Shown: positions 16,421 to 25,566 of the stretch, piece after piece
Position numbering within the stretch: position 1 is the stretch's first letter
How the letters are laid out: the number at the start of each line of letters is the position of its first letter
Source: Candidatus Uhrbacteria bacterium
Lineage (GTDB): Bacteria; Patescibacteriota; Patescibacteriia; UBA9934; GWF2-40-263
Length of the DNA stretch: 35,728 nucleotides
Direction of reading: 5' to 3'
NCBI GenBank assembly: GCA_016188425.1
Contig: JACPHX010000004.1
Coordinates: forward strand, 1 to 35,728
Notes under the pieces: model-generated
Told to the model about the DNA's origin: nothing
The model's database searches: none
The model's input: the letters and a program-made list of their open reading frames with translations, nothing else
Made by a program: the position numbers and the translations under genes

Positions 16421-18486
16421 AGAGTAGTTGATCGTCGTGTAGAGAAGAAGGACGCAGAACGAAGGAAGGCCACGCTCAAAACCGTGCGCAAGTACGACCG
16501 GCTGATCCAGAACGCGCTCACCATCGAGAGAATAACGCCGATAGAGAGCGTCAGGGCGAAACCACGGATGAAGCTGGAGCTGAAATAATACAGAATCCCC
16601 GAGGCGATGAGCGTTGTCAGGTTTCCGTCGCGCACGGCGGTCCAGGCACGTTTGAACGCTTCATCGATCGCCGAACCAAAATCTCGCCCAGAGGCGTATT
16701 CCTCTTTGAACCGCTCAAGGATAAGAACATTGGCATCGACAGCCATGCCCAAGGACAAAACGAGTCCCGCGATGCCTGCCAGGGTCATGGTCACCCCGAA
16801 CAATCGGTACACCGCCAAGTTGATTGCTGCATAAAACAGCAAAGCAACCACCGCGACCAACCCGCCCAACCGATAGAAGAACAGCATGTACAGGGCCACG
16901 AAGAGAAATCCGAAAAAGGCGGCCTGGATGCTCTTCTGAAGCGACACCGCTCCGAGCGTTGGCCCAACCGTCTGTTGGGAAAGCAAGGTGATCGGCACCG
17001 GCAACGCGCCGGCATTCAGACGCTGTGCCAATAATTTCGCTTCCTCAAGTTGCGCGTTCTGGCCAAGGGTAATAATCGCCTGCCCCCCAAAAATAGCTTC
17101 TTGAACGACCGGAATGGAGATCGGCTGCCCATCGAGAAAGATGGCGATGGTCTCCCCGACATGTTTGGATGTCAGTTCGCCGAACAACTTTCCTCCTTCG
17201 TCGTCGAACTGGAGGGCGACATGCGGCTGGCCGGTTTGCGAATTGAATTGAACCGTCGCACGCGAAAGCTGGCGACCCGAAAGACCAGTGTTCTTCCAAG
17301 GAGAAACATTTTTTGCGACATCTCGTGGTTGAGAGAGAGGCAATAACACCCGCTGGATTTTGCTCGTGCGTACCACTCGCTCGTCGGCCTTATAAATAAG
17401 ATGGTAGCCAAACTGGGTTTTTACGGGGGCGGAAATTTCCCCTTTCTTGAGCGCTTGCGCGGCCGCCAAAAAAACAGCATCGATAGGATCGGTCGGCACG
17501 ACCCAGCCAAGCGCCCCGTCTTCTGAACTGGTATCGGTCGAATTGTTCTTCACGAGCTCCGCAAAATTTTCCACCGTCGCCCGTGCTTTGAGAGAGTTGA
17601 TTTTGGTATTCGCCTCGATTTCAGGAATCGGCTGTGCGCAGCGCTGCGCCCCTTCATAACACACAAGCAGATGGAACAGCTGCATTTCATTCGTATCTGC
17701 CGGTTCCATGAACTTGATCACATTCAAACCTTCCAGGGACTCCACTACTTCGGGAAGGACAACCCCTTTGGCGGGCTTGATCCGATCAATCGCCTCCCCG
17801 ATGGGCTGGTAGAGGCCTCGCGCCCCGATCCCATCTAAGATTCCCTGCTTCGTTTCTTTTGTTTCGTCGATGCTGAATTCGGCAACTAATCCGTTAAAAT
17901 TGGTTCCCGCTTTTGCGTTCGCCAGGATCTCCTCCGCCTTCGCACGCTCCTCTTTTTGTTTTGTCTCAAGCTCGGTTTTCTCCGCGTCCGTCAGTTCCTC
18001 CGCCACCGCCTCCCCAGGTTCTTTAAACTCCAAAACCGGCGTCTCGCCGATGAGCTTGATGGCCTCACTCACATCCATGACGCCCGCGAGCTCGGCCGCG
18101 ATGCGATACGTGCCGCCAGTGGTAATCGTCTGCACCACGGGTTCAGAAACGCCAAACGCGTTCACGCGCTGCTCAATCACGTCGCGCACGCCTTCGAGCG
18201 CCGCCGACCGGTCTGCCTGCGGGATCTCCTTCATGTCTGCCTCGTAGACCAGATGAGTTCCTCCCTGAAGATCCAACCCAAGACGAAACGGCGCGTCCGC
18301 AAGCATGGGCGGTTTCCACCCCGTCTTCCCTTCCACGAACCCCCCGGCCTGATTCCACAAAGACGGAAAGCTATATACAAACAGTCCTAACGTCGATGCC
18401 AGGGCTATCACAGACCATATCCTTGAACGGGTAGATTGGGACACGCGACGTACGGGCGCTTTTTTCTTTACTTTCCAAGTTTGCAT
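16417..18486 (-). CDS. secD: Protein translocase subunit SecD with inserted parvulin-like region
   Basis: FRLGLDLQGGTHLVYE, IEQRVNAFGVSEP, GMAVDANVLILERFKEE; insert FAELVKNNSTDTSSEDGALGW...LKKGEISAPVKTQFGYHLI. Confidence 0.95.
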   Translation of the reverse strand: MQTWKVKKKAPVRRVSQSTRSRIWSVIALASTLGLFVYSFPSLWNQAGGFVEGKTGWKPPMLADAPFRLGLDLQGGTHLVYEADMKEIPQADRSAALEGVRDVIEQRVNAFGVSEPVVQTITTGGTYRIAAELAGVMDVSEAIKLIGETPVLEFKEPGEAVAEELTDAEKTELETKQKEERAKAEEILANAKAGTNFNGLVAEFSIDETKETKQGILDGIGARGLYQPIGEAIDRIKPAKGVVLPEVVESLEGLNVIKFMEPADTNEMQLFHLLVCYEGAQRCAQPIPEIEANTKINSLKARATVENFAELVKNNSTDTSSEDGALGWVVPTDPIDAVFLAAAQALKKGEISAPVKTQFGYHLIYKADERVVRTSKIQRVLLPLSQPRDVAKNVSPWKNTGLSGRQLSRATVQFNSQTGQPHVALQFDDEGGKLFGELTSKHVGETIAIFLDGQPISIPVVQEAIFGGQAIITLGQNAQLEEAKLLAQRLNAGALPVPITLLSQQTVGPTLGAVSLQKSIQAAFFGFLFVALYMLFFYRLGGLVAVVALLFYAAINLAVYRLFGVTMTLAGIAGLVLSLGMAVDANVLILERFKEEYASGRDFGSAIDEAFKRAWTAVRDGNLTTLIASGILYYFSSSFIRGFALTLSIGVILSMVSAFWISRSYLRTVLSVAFLRSASFFSTRRSTTL

Positions 18487-18554
18487 ATCAAAAATAAGTC
18501 GATTTGTGGCTTGAGCATAGGGAAAACGCGCGGGGTTGGCAAGTGCATAACATG

Positions 18555-18681
18555 GTTACGGAATTACGGATGGTACGGAACTACGAAAGTACAGAAAATA
18601 CGGAAACGAAAAATCCGTTTCCGTATTTTCTGTTTTCTATTCCGTATTTCCGTAGTTCCGTACCATCCGTAATTCCGTAAC
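18555..18681. repeat. Long intergenic inverted repeat built of TACGGAA units
   Basis: GTTACGGAATTACGGATGGTACGGAACTACG...GGAAACG / CGTTTCC...CGTAGTTCCGTACCATCCGTAATTCCGTAAC. Confidence 0.95.
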
Positions 18682-18687
18682 GACCCC

Positions 18688-19041
18688 CTACCCTGCCTTC
18701 TTGAACTTCACCACGAATACCGGTTCGTACTTCTGCTCGTACGCATCCATGAGCTCGACAGTTTCATTCTTCACATACATGTTAAGCGCGATGTCGGACA
18801 TCAATTCCTGGTAGGCCGCCATTTCTGCCGCAATTTCTTTCATGCGCTCGCCGCTCCCCTGGGACTTCACAAGCACCGTATCCTCGATGGCTTTCTTCTC
18901 CATCTTCATCGTCTTCATGGTCTCGGAAAGCTCGCGGTGCTTGTCGTGCTGGGAGAGTTCGTCTTTGATCATCTTCATGAGTTCTTTCTTCTCTTTGCGG
19001 CAGGCCTCAAGCTGTGTGTAGACTTCTTGGAGTGATTGCAT
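18688..19041 (-). CDS. Hypothetical coiled-coil protein
   Basis: 117 aa, charged heptad-like sequence MQSLQEVYTQLEACRKEKKELMKMIKDEL. Confidence 0.7.
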   Translation of the reverse strand: MQSLQEVYTQLEACRKEKKELMKMIKDELSQHDKHRELSETMKTMKMEKKAIEDTVLVKSQGSGERMKEIAAEMAAYQELMSDIALNMYVKNETVELMDAYEQKYEPVFVVKFKKAG

Positions 19042-19089
19042 AGTGGGGGGAATTATAACACAAGAACGCGGACGATCGAGAGAAAAGAT

Positions 19090-19461
19090 TCAAGGCAAGA
19101 AACCGGACGATCGGAGATACCAGAGAGCCGCCAAAATCTGAAGGGCGATCAGGGCATAAAGGACGAACTGGAACCCGCTCTTCCTCGTCTTGTGGCGGAC
19201 GAGGGACATCGCGACGACCGCACCGATCCAACCGAAGAGGAAGGCCGTCAGATGCAAGACGAACTCGGGAACGCGGCGCGCGCCGGAGCCAGCAACCGCT
19301 TTGTCGTACACATACAGGAGGAAGGTCGCGGCGTTGGTGGCGACCAGGCCGTTCACCCACCAAGGAAAGTCCCACTGGTACCATAGGACGCCAAAGCACG
19401 CAGCGGCTAAGGCGAGCCAGAGGAGCAAGTATGGCAGATAATCGTGGCGGAAGCGGGACAT
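19090..19461 (-). CDS. DUF1294 family membrane protein
   Basis: YVYDKAVAGSGARRVPEFVLHLTAFLFGWIGAVVAMSLVRHKTRKSGFQ. Confidence 0.85.
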   Translation of the reverse strand: MSRFRHDYLPYLLLWLALAAACFGVLWYQWDFPWWVNGLVATNAATFLLYVYDKAVAGSGARRVPEFVLHLTAFLFGWIGAVVAMSLVRHKTRKSGFQFVLYALIALQILAALWYLRSSGFLP

Positions 19462-19555
19462 AAGGTGGCTCCATGATAATCAATCTTTGCCGCCCACACA
19501 AAGATGTTTATGACCAGTGAAAAGGAAGGCATCCGGAAGGCCGCGCGACCGAAGC

Positions 19556-19576
19556 CCCTCCTTTAGAAGGAGGGGT
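19556..19576. repeat. Short palindrome CCCCTCCTTTAGAAGGAGGGG
   Basis: Read directly; intergenic. Confidence 0.7.
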
Positions 19577-19797
19577 GGAGGTGGCCATGCAGCGGCTGGG
19601 TGCGCCCCTCCCCACCTCGACACGAAGCACGGCCAACCACGAAACCAGAACCCCCAACCAACGGCGAAGCCTCGAACTCCTAACCAACGGCGCCAGCGAC
19701 AAACTGCCCCCTGCCACCTGTGCCCCCTCTTTTTCCCTCGTGCCCTGGACACCTTCCAAATATGAACAAAATGCTACTTTTTAACAAAACTTTTACA

Positions 19798-19832
19798 TTT
19801 TGTTCCGTTTTGTGGTATCAAATCGGAACAAA
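19798..19832 (+). promoter_or_regulatory. Candidate operator overlapping the RBS region of the Lrp-like gene
   Basis: TTTGTTCCG-N16/17-CGGAACAAA inverted repeat directly before the ATG at 19835. Confidence 0.5.
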
Positions 19833-19834
19833 GT

Positions 19835-20800
19835 ATGAAGATTTCAAAACGTGAACAGGGGATACTTCCAAGGGTCGAGCTCCGCGCGGATGCTCCTTTG
19901 GCGGAACACGCCAAGGCCACAGATTGTTTCCCCAACCAGGTGCGATACGCCCTCCATCGTCTGGAGACGGAGGGGGTTATCAGGAAGACGGTCTTCGTCG
20001 ATATGTATCGGCTTGGTTTTTGTGATTATGTCCTCTACTTCTCCATCGCCACCAAAGAAGGTTCCCCTCAAGCCAAAGACTTGCTCCGTTTCCTTGAGGA
20101 CTCCCCGCTCGTCACCTGGGTCGCGGAACTTAGCGGCTCCTATCAATACGGCATCGCCCTCTTCTCCCGCGACGTCCACGAATTCGTCTCCTTCCTTGAT
20201 CTCTTCTCAAAAGAATTCGGTCAGATCCTTTTTAAAAAATCCATCCGCCTCACCCGCACCTTCACCCGCTTCAACCGAAAATACCTCGACCCCACCGCCC
20301 CCACGGACGAAATCTCCTTCGGCCTCCACCCAGGAAAAGAATCTATCGACAAAACCGATGACCTCCTCCTCCAAGCCATCACCCTTCCAGGCGCCCGGTC
20401 TCTCCGGCAGACAACGCTCAAGCTCGGCATCCCCGTGACCACCGGCCACCAACGCCTCAAGCGTCTCAAAGAACGCGGCATCATCGCCGGCCACCTCTAC
20501 GCTATCGACGCGCCAAAATTCGGCGCCACGCTCTTCAATATCCTCATCTACGCCAAAGGGATGCGGGAACCGCTGCGCAAAAAACTTTCCGCCTGGGCAA
20601 AAAAACACCCAAACGTCATCCACTTCATCGAATGCGTGGGTGAATGGGATTTTGAAATAGGCGCGGAAGTGATGGCCCCAGAGCAAAGTGCCGACATTGT
20701 CCGCGACCTCTTCACCACCTTCGGCGACGAACTGTTGAATATCGACGTGATCCCGATCCTCCGCAACCTCAAATACGTTTTCTACCGTCCAGTTTTCTAG
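19835..20800 (+). CDS. Lrp/AsnC-like winged-helix regulator with two HTH + RAM-like halves
   Basis: FPNQVRYALHRLETEGVIRKTVFVDMYRLGF and TTGHQRLKRLKERGIIAGHLYAIDAPKFG, each followed by an alpha/beta ligand-domain-like segment. Confidence 0.75.
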   Translation: MKISKREQGILPRVELRADAPLAEHAKATDCFPNQVRYALHRLETEGVIRKTVFVDMYRLGFCDYVLYFSIATKEGSPQAKDLLRFLEDSPLVTWVAELSGSYQYGIALFSRDVHEFVSFLDLFSKEFGQILFKKSIRLTRTFTRFNRKYLDPTAPTDEISFGLHPGKESIDKTDDLLLQAITLPGARSLRQTTLKLGIPVTTGHQRLKRLKERGIIAGHLYAIDAPKFGATLFNILIYAKGMREPLRKKLSAWAKKHPNVIHFIECVGEWDFEIGAEVMAPEQSADIVRDLFTTFGDELLNIDVIPILRNLKYVFYRPVF

Positions 20801-20989
20801 CGTCTAGGAAATCTTTTTCGCCACCCCAGCCAGCCGCTTTCCCCCCGACAAGTTGCCGGTCACTTTCTGTAAGTTCTGACAATGGCTTGATCCATTTCAT
20901 ACTATGTTAGGCAGAACAAATCACTTGCTAGAATACACCATATCCTTACAGACACACCCATAATCCATCCAACACCTGGGGTTGGATTA

Positions 20990-21018
20990 AAAAAAGGGAG
21001 CACGTCTTGCTTCCCTTT
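20990..21018 (-). terminator. Terminator downstream of the 21017 gene
   Basis: AAGGGAAGCAAGACGTGCTCCCTTTTTTT on minus strand. Confidence 0.7.
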
Positions 21019-21703
21019 AGCGTTTCAACTTCACCAGTCGGTTCGGACGGGCTTGAAGCTCGTGAGGATCACACAGCCACTTCGTGAGGAAGTAGATGGA
21101 GAATTTGTGCCCGTCGACGGAGGCGCAGATCTTCTCCCGCACGGCTTTCATCCATTGTTTAAGCGTTCTGTCGTACCTGCCTTTCCCCATCAAATCCCTG
21201 AAATGAGAAGGGATGAACGGCTTCCCCTGCGTTCTCTTGTGGGCGTCACACAGTTTGGCAAGGTCGTGAGCCGTAAGGTCTACGACCCGTCTCGTCTGTG
21301 GCGGGGTGGAGGAAACGGTCGTATCCGTTTCAGCAACCCGGATATCTGCCGCCCGCGCCACCACCTTCTGGGTCTTCATTTTCTGGTGTTTATGTGCGAC
21401 CCCGAGAGCCATCCCCAGCGTTTCCTCCTGATCCGGAGTCAATGCGCTCTTGTTGTCCGCGTTTGGGAAATAGAACCGTGCTTTGCTCCAGCCCATCTCT
21501 CCATCCAAGCAGGCATCGAATACCGCTTGTCTACCCCGAGAGCCATTGAACCGCTGGTCCAGCTGAACCATCTCGATGAAGCTGAACGGCCGGACGGCTT
21601 CCACGACGCCATACGTCCGCGCGAGCGTCGATCGAAGGGTGCGCAACCTCCCCCTTGCCTCCGCGACGTTGGAAAAATCCGGAACCATCTGTGTATACGT
21701 CAT
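21017..21703 (-). CDS. Hypothetical protein
   Basis: ORF with SD AAAGGGGGATGAG before ATG at 21703; terminator downstream. Confidence 0.7.
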   Translation of the reverse strand: MTYTQMVPDFSNVAEARGRLRTLRSTLARTYGVVEAVRPFSFIEMVQLDQRFNGSRGRQAVFDACLDGEMGWSKARFYFPNADNKSALTPDQEETLGMALGVAHKHQKMKTQKVVARAADIRVAETDTTVSSTPPQTRRVVDLTAHDLAKLCDAHKRTQGKPFIPSHFRDLMGKGRYDRTLKQWMKAVREKICASVDGHKFSIYFLTKWLCDPHELQARPNRLVKLKR

Positions 21704-21757
21704 CTCATCCCCCTTTCTTGAAGGATAGGGAAATCGAAACATGGCGAGCATGCCCTG

Positions 21758-22423
21758 TCAATCATTCCAGGCGGGCGGAATCGCCAATTCGATCTTCTCC
21801 TTTGTCACTGGCTGCGCAAAGGATAACCCCGTCGCGCGCAGCGCAATCCCATCTCTATACCGTTTTGTGGAGCGGTATTTCCTGTCACCGACGATCGGGC
21901 AGCCGATGGCCGCGAGCGAAGCGCGGATCTGGTGCGACCGGCCGGTCTTGGGCTTGATCTCCATATCAAAATAGTCGCCGACCTGGCCGAGCACCTTATA
22001 CCCGAGCGTCGACTTCTTCGCCTGCGCCCGCTCCTCACGCGACACGTGTGTACGGTTCGTCATCTCGTCTTTTGAAAGATAATGCGTCAACTCCCCTTCC
22101 ATCTCCGGCGGCATATGATCCACCAGCGCGCGATAGGTCTTCTGGATCGACCCTTCACGGAACTGTTCAGAGATGCGCGAAGCGCCCTTACTGGTCTTGG
22201 CAAAGAGGACGATGCCCCCGACCGGCCGGTCGAGACGATGGACCATCCCCAAGAAAACATTCCCCGGCTTCTGATCGCGGATTTTGATAAAGGCCTTCAG
22301 CTCGTCCAACAGATTCGGATCCCCTGTTTCATCTCCCTGCGTCAAAAGATCCGCCGGTTTAAGAACGGCGATGAGGTGGTTGTCTTCGTAGAGGATGGGG
22401 TAAGGAGAAGTCGGCACAATCAT
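21758..22423 (-). CDS. RluA-family pseudouridine synthase
   Basis: ILYEDNHLIAVLKPADLLTQGD, GMVHRLDRPVGGIVLFAKTSKGAS, KPKTGRSHQIR. Confidence 0.92.
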   Translation of the reverse strand: MIVPTSPYPILYEDNHLIAVLKPADLLTQGDETGDPNLLDELKAFIKIRDQKPGNVFLGMVHRLDRPVGGIVLFAKTSKGASRISEQFREGSIQKTYRALVDHMPPEMEGELTHYLSKDEMTNRTHVSREERAQAKKSTLGYKVLGQVGDYFDMEIKPKTGRSHQIRASLAAIGCPIVGDRKYRSTKRYRDGIALRATGLSFAQPVTKEKIELAIPPAWND

Positions 22424-22893
22424 TTCGACGAACGTTCCTTCACGTCCGCCAGCACCTCCCCCGCATGCTCCGCGGGTTTCACATTTTCATAGACCTTCGC
22501 GATCCTCCCATCTGGATCAATGAGATACGACCAGCGCATGATCCCTTCGTAAATTCTCCCCATGAATTTCTTCTCGCCCCAAGCCTTGTACTTACGAATG
22601 ACCTCCTTCTCCTCGTCCGCGAGTATCGTGAATGGCAAATCAAATTTCTCGACGAACTTTTTATGGCTCTTTACGGAATCCTTGCTGACACCCAGGACAA
22701 CGATCCCTGCTTTCTTGAATGACTTCCACTCATCGCGGATCGCGCACGCCTCCGTGGTACAACCCGGCGTATCGTCTTTTGGATAAAAATACAGGAGCAC
22801 CCATTTCCCTTGGTAGTCTGCAAGAGAGTGGATGGTGCCGTTGTGGTCGGGGAGAAAAAAGGCGGGGGCTTTGGAGCCGATGGGAAGAGACAT
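22420..22893 (-). CDS. bcp: Thioredoxin-dependent peroxiredoxin (Bcp/PrxQ type)
   Basis: LYFYPKDDTPGCTTEACAIRDEW, GVSKDSVKSHKKF. Confidence 0.93.
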   Translation of the reverse strand: MSLPIGSKAPAFFLPDHNGTIHSLADYQGKWVLLYFYPKDDTPGCTTEACAIRDEWKSFKKAGIVVLGVSKDSVKSHKKFVEKFDLPFTILADEEKEVIRKYKAWGEKKFMGRIYEGIMRWSYLIDPDGRIAKVYENVKPAEHAGEVLADVKERSSK

Positions 22894-22895
22894 AG

Positions 22896-23108
22896 CTAAC
22901 CTTGATGGACAAACTTGAAACGGGGAACCATCTTTCCATCAACATCCACCATCTCTTCAAACACCTTCCGCGGCCGTATCCAAAGCTGATGCCCGCCGTA
23001 CAGGGCGCGATACACGACGAACTCTTCAAGCGTCTCCTCGTGCTGGGCGACACCAATGACTTCGTACTGGTTGCCTTTGTAATGTTCGTAGATGCCTGGT
23101 TGTAACAT
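22896..23108 (-). CDS. DUF1653 family protein
   Basis: GIYEHYKGNQYEVIGVAQHEETLEEFVVYRALYGGHQLWIRPRKVFEEMV. Confidence 0.85.
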   Translation of the reverse strand: MLQPGIYEHYKGNQYEVIGVAQHEETLEEFVVYRALYGGHQLWIRPRKVFEEMVDVDGKMVPRFKFVHQG

Positions 23109-23121
23109 ATGTTTTAGTCAT

Positions 23122-23167
23122 GGGGTCAGGTCGGGTTATGGGCTAGCCCGTAACCCGACCTGACCCC
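23122..23167. repeat. REP-like palindrome copy 2
   Basis: GGGGTCAGGTCGGGTTATGGGC-TA-GCCCGTAACCCGACCTGACCCC. Confidence 0.95.
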
Positions 23168-23170
23168 TTT

Positions 23171-23246
23171 TTAGATTTACGACGTCGCCCAAAACAACCT
23201 TTAGTTCTTTGAGTTTGTCTGGGTTCCCGGTGACGTGGGTGATCAT
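23171..23246 (-). pseudogene. N-terminal fragment of an RdgB/Ham1-type NTP pyrophosphatase, cut by REP copy 2
   Basis: Minus strand ATG ATC ACC... = MITHVTGNPDKLKELKVVLGDVVNLK, then reads into the palindrome and stops. Confidence 0.75.
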
Positions 23247-23293
23247 ACAAAACGATACAAATTCCTTAAGGAAATTGAAAAAACCGTCAATTC

Positions 23294-23313
23294 ACGACCT
23301 GACCCCTTTTTTC
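23294..23313. repeat. Partial REP end (CACGACCTGACCCC)
   Basis: Matches the outer end of the palindrome family; no second arm beside it. Confidence 0.6.
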
Positions 23314-24591
23314 TTACGAACTGGCGCCAGCCCCAGAGACGAACAGCATGCGTTGCTGTTTCAACTGCTGGATAAACCTTGCCTTTTCCTGCGACTCCAT
23401 GCCTTTGGGAAATACAAGCAACGCGCTTGCCGATCCGATGGCCTGTTGAAATTGCTGGGCGCGGACAAACACCGGTTCGTTGTTATCTGAAGTTTCCGAG
23501 GAAAACGGAAGCACACACGCGTCGCCGCCCAGACGCGCATACTCCTTGAGGCTTTTTGCGAGCGCCTCTTCGTTGCCGCGGTAAATTGGCCAAATGACCG
23601 CCACACCATCTTTCTTCAACAGCCGGTGGATTTCTTCCCAATAGTGCGCGAACTGCTGCGGCTTGAGCTCCGGGAACAAGTGCGCGCTTATCGACCATGA
23701 GGCGACAAGGCGGTCGAAGGAATGGTCGGGCAACGGAACATCGGGGAACGTCCCTTTCCGGATGTCCGCATGCTCCGTCTTGCGGTGGAAACGGTGCGCT
23801 TCTATGAGTTCGCGCCGCAGCTGGTCTTCCTGCGGCTTCGTCAGCCCATGACGTTCCAGCGCCGCTTGACGGATCGCTGGTTCGATCACCGTCAGAGTGA
23901 GGTGGGCGTCGTGAAAGCCCCGACCCAAACGGTCAATTTTGATCCACGCTTGTTTCCGCTTGTCCTCTGCCAAAGGCACACTCGCCCACCTCTTGCCATC
24001 CTGTTTCTCCCGCAGCTCGAAGGCGGAAATGCGTTTGGCGGCCGCAAGCAATCTATCCCCGAAAGCGGGGAATGACCCAAGGGAACGCGCCTCCGGCATA
24101 GCGGCTCCTAGTCGCCGGAGCTCCTGCGCAATAAAGCGGCCCTCCGTCCCCCGCTGATTCTCCCCCTGCTCGCGCGCCCATTGGGAAAGCGTAGTTGCCG
24201 CCAAAGCGAGCTGCTCCGGCGCGCTGACAAGGAAGGCGACAGGATCCGTGACGAATTCCGCCTCTTCTCCGTACTCGTAATCGATCGTGGTCACGCCGGG
24301 GAGGTCCAAGGTCTGCCACGGATCGCCGATATTAAGGATCTCTGCCCCCTCGGGGAACAGGACTGTGTACGGCACCCCGGATTCCTCGGCATAGTCGAGC
24401 GCATGGCGTCCAGTGAGCACTTTTTGTTCCGCATCAATGGTATGGACGCCTGCCACGATTTCTTGCCGTTCCTTCTCGACCTGGCGCGCATTCGTTTCCG
24501 CTTCCTGTTCCCGCAGGTCACGACGGATGTCGCCCTGGCTCCTTCGTCTGGAAAACCCCTCGATATTTCTCATAGTTGATAAAAATTGCAT
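23314..24591 (-). CDS. Divergent SAM-dependent methyltransferase-like protein
   Basis: Motif I-like GAEILNIGDPWQTLDL; PLPDHSFDRLVASWSISAHL...EEIHRLLKKDGVAVIWP. Confidence 0.6.
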   Translation of the reverse strand: MQFLSTMRNIEGFSRRRSQGDIRRDLREQEAETNARQVEKERQEIVAGVHTIDAEQKVLTGRHALDYAEESGVPYTVLFPEGAEILNIGDPWQTLDLPGVTTIDYEYGEEAEFVTDPVAFLVSAPEQLALAATTLSQWAREQGENQRGTEGRFIAQELRRLGAAMPEARSLGSFPAFGDRLLAAAKRISAFELREKQDGKRWASVPLAEDKRKQAWIKIDRLGRGFHDAHLTLTVIEPAIRQAALERHGLTKPQEDQLRRELIEAHRFHRKTEHADIRKGTFPDVPLPDHSFDRLVASWSISAHLFPELKPQQFAHYWEEIHRLLKKDGVAVIWPIYRGNEEALAKSLKEYARLGGDACVLPFSSETSDNNEPVFVRAQQFQQAIGSASALLVFPKGMESQEKARFIQQLKQQRMLFVSGAGASS

Positions 24592-25550
24592 CAGGCCGCA
24601 GCCGAATACTGTCTTGCAAGTTGTTCATTCATGGATGCGATCGTTTGGGCTGTGAGGAAGACGGGCAGGGCTTCTTCCGGGGAAACGCCCTGGCGAGCCA
24701 GTTGGCCCATCTGGTCGGCTAATGCCTTCCACTCGGCCAGGAACCGTTCCCGCTCCATCTTCTCTGGAATCTTTTTCAAATGTTCCTCAAGTGCCTTCCC
24801 GTCCGGAAAAAGGTCGCGTGTATCGAAACAGAATTGTTCTCCCGCCGCATAGGCAGAAAGCTCGTTACGCATGTTAAGGAAAATCGCTTGGGCCTCGGGT
24901 AAAGAATATCCGGGAAGACGACGCTCTTGTTCGAGCGGCATCAGGTAATTCTCCATCAGCACATGCGTGTACTCGTGTTTGACGTTTTGCGAAAGAAAGG
25001 TGTCGCCCCCATCTAGTATCACCAACCGGCCACCGAGCTGCTGTGGGAACCCACGATTCCCTTTCATATATTTTCGCACATGAAGCCCAGGTGCATTCTC
25101 GAAGCGTTCAAATATTCGCCGAAAATTATTTCCTTCCTTGACTATCATGAGCAGACTTCCGGGCATTTGTGCAAAAAAAACGTGTTTAGGTCTGATCGGA
25201 GGAACTTTCAAGTGGGTTTCGATCGCAAACAAAAGTCCTGCTTTGCCCATCTGCTTCAGTGTACGGCCAATCAACACGTCATCAGCGGCGGTAGCGGCCG
25301 AAAGGCGGTCTGCCCAACCATGTCCCTGTTCGGCCCCCATCTGTTTGGACAAAAAACGATCGTTCTCCCGACTTGCGGAAAATAGATCCTGATCATCTTT
25401 GGGGTTAATGGCGTCTCCGAGGTGCTCCCCCCAAGTCTTCTGCATCCAGTCTGCTATTTCCTGCCCAGCCTGGGGCGAAAACAAATTTTCCTCCGGCCTT
25501 TCTGCGCGAAGGGATTCTTGAGGAGGAAGCTGTCGCAAACGTTCCAACAT
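24591..25550 (-). CDS. Putative zinc metallopeptidase-like (HExxH) protein
   Basis: NVKHEYTHVLMENYLMP with downstream NELSAYAAG; stop overlaps the next start (TGATG). Confidence 0.55.
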   Translation of the reverse strand: MLERLRQLPPQESLRAERPEENLFSPQAGQEIADWMQKTWGEHLGDAINPKDDQDLFSASRENDRFLSKQMGAEQGHGWADRLSAATAADDVLIGRTLKQMGKAGLLFAIETHLKVPPIRPKHVFFAQMPGSLLMIVKEGNNFRRIFERFENAPGLHVRKYMKGNRGFPQQLGGRLVILDGGDTFLSQNVKHEYTHVLMENYLMPLEQERRLPGYSLPEAQAIFLNMRNELSAYAAGEQFCFDTRDLFPDGKALEEHLKKIPEKMERERFLAEWKALADQMGQLARQGVSPEEALPVFLTAQTIASMNEQLARQYSAAA

Positions 25551-25566
25551 AGAGAATCTGCTATTG

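Noticed and set aside
2564-18697. Shared 14-mer ACGACCCCCTACCC next to stop codons at about 2570 and 18682
   Set aside because: A pair of matching 14-mers is expected by chance in a window of this size; no further similarity around it.
19508-19784. Several short ORFs on both strands in the 19.5-19.8 kb intergenic region
   Set aside because: Overlapping, repetitive, no SD or motif; region contains palindromes and looks non-coding.
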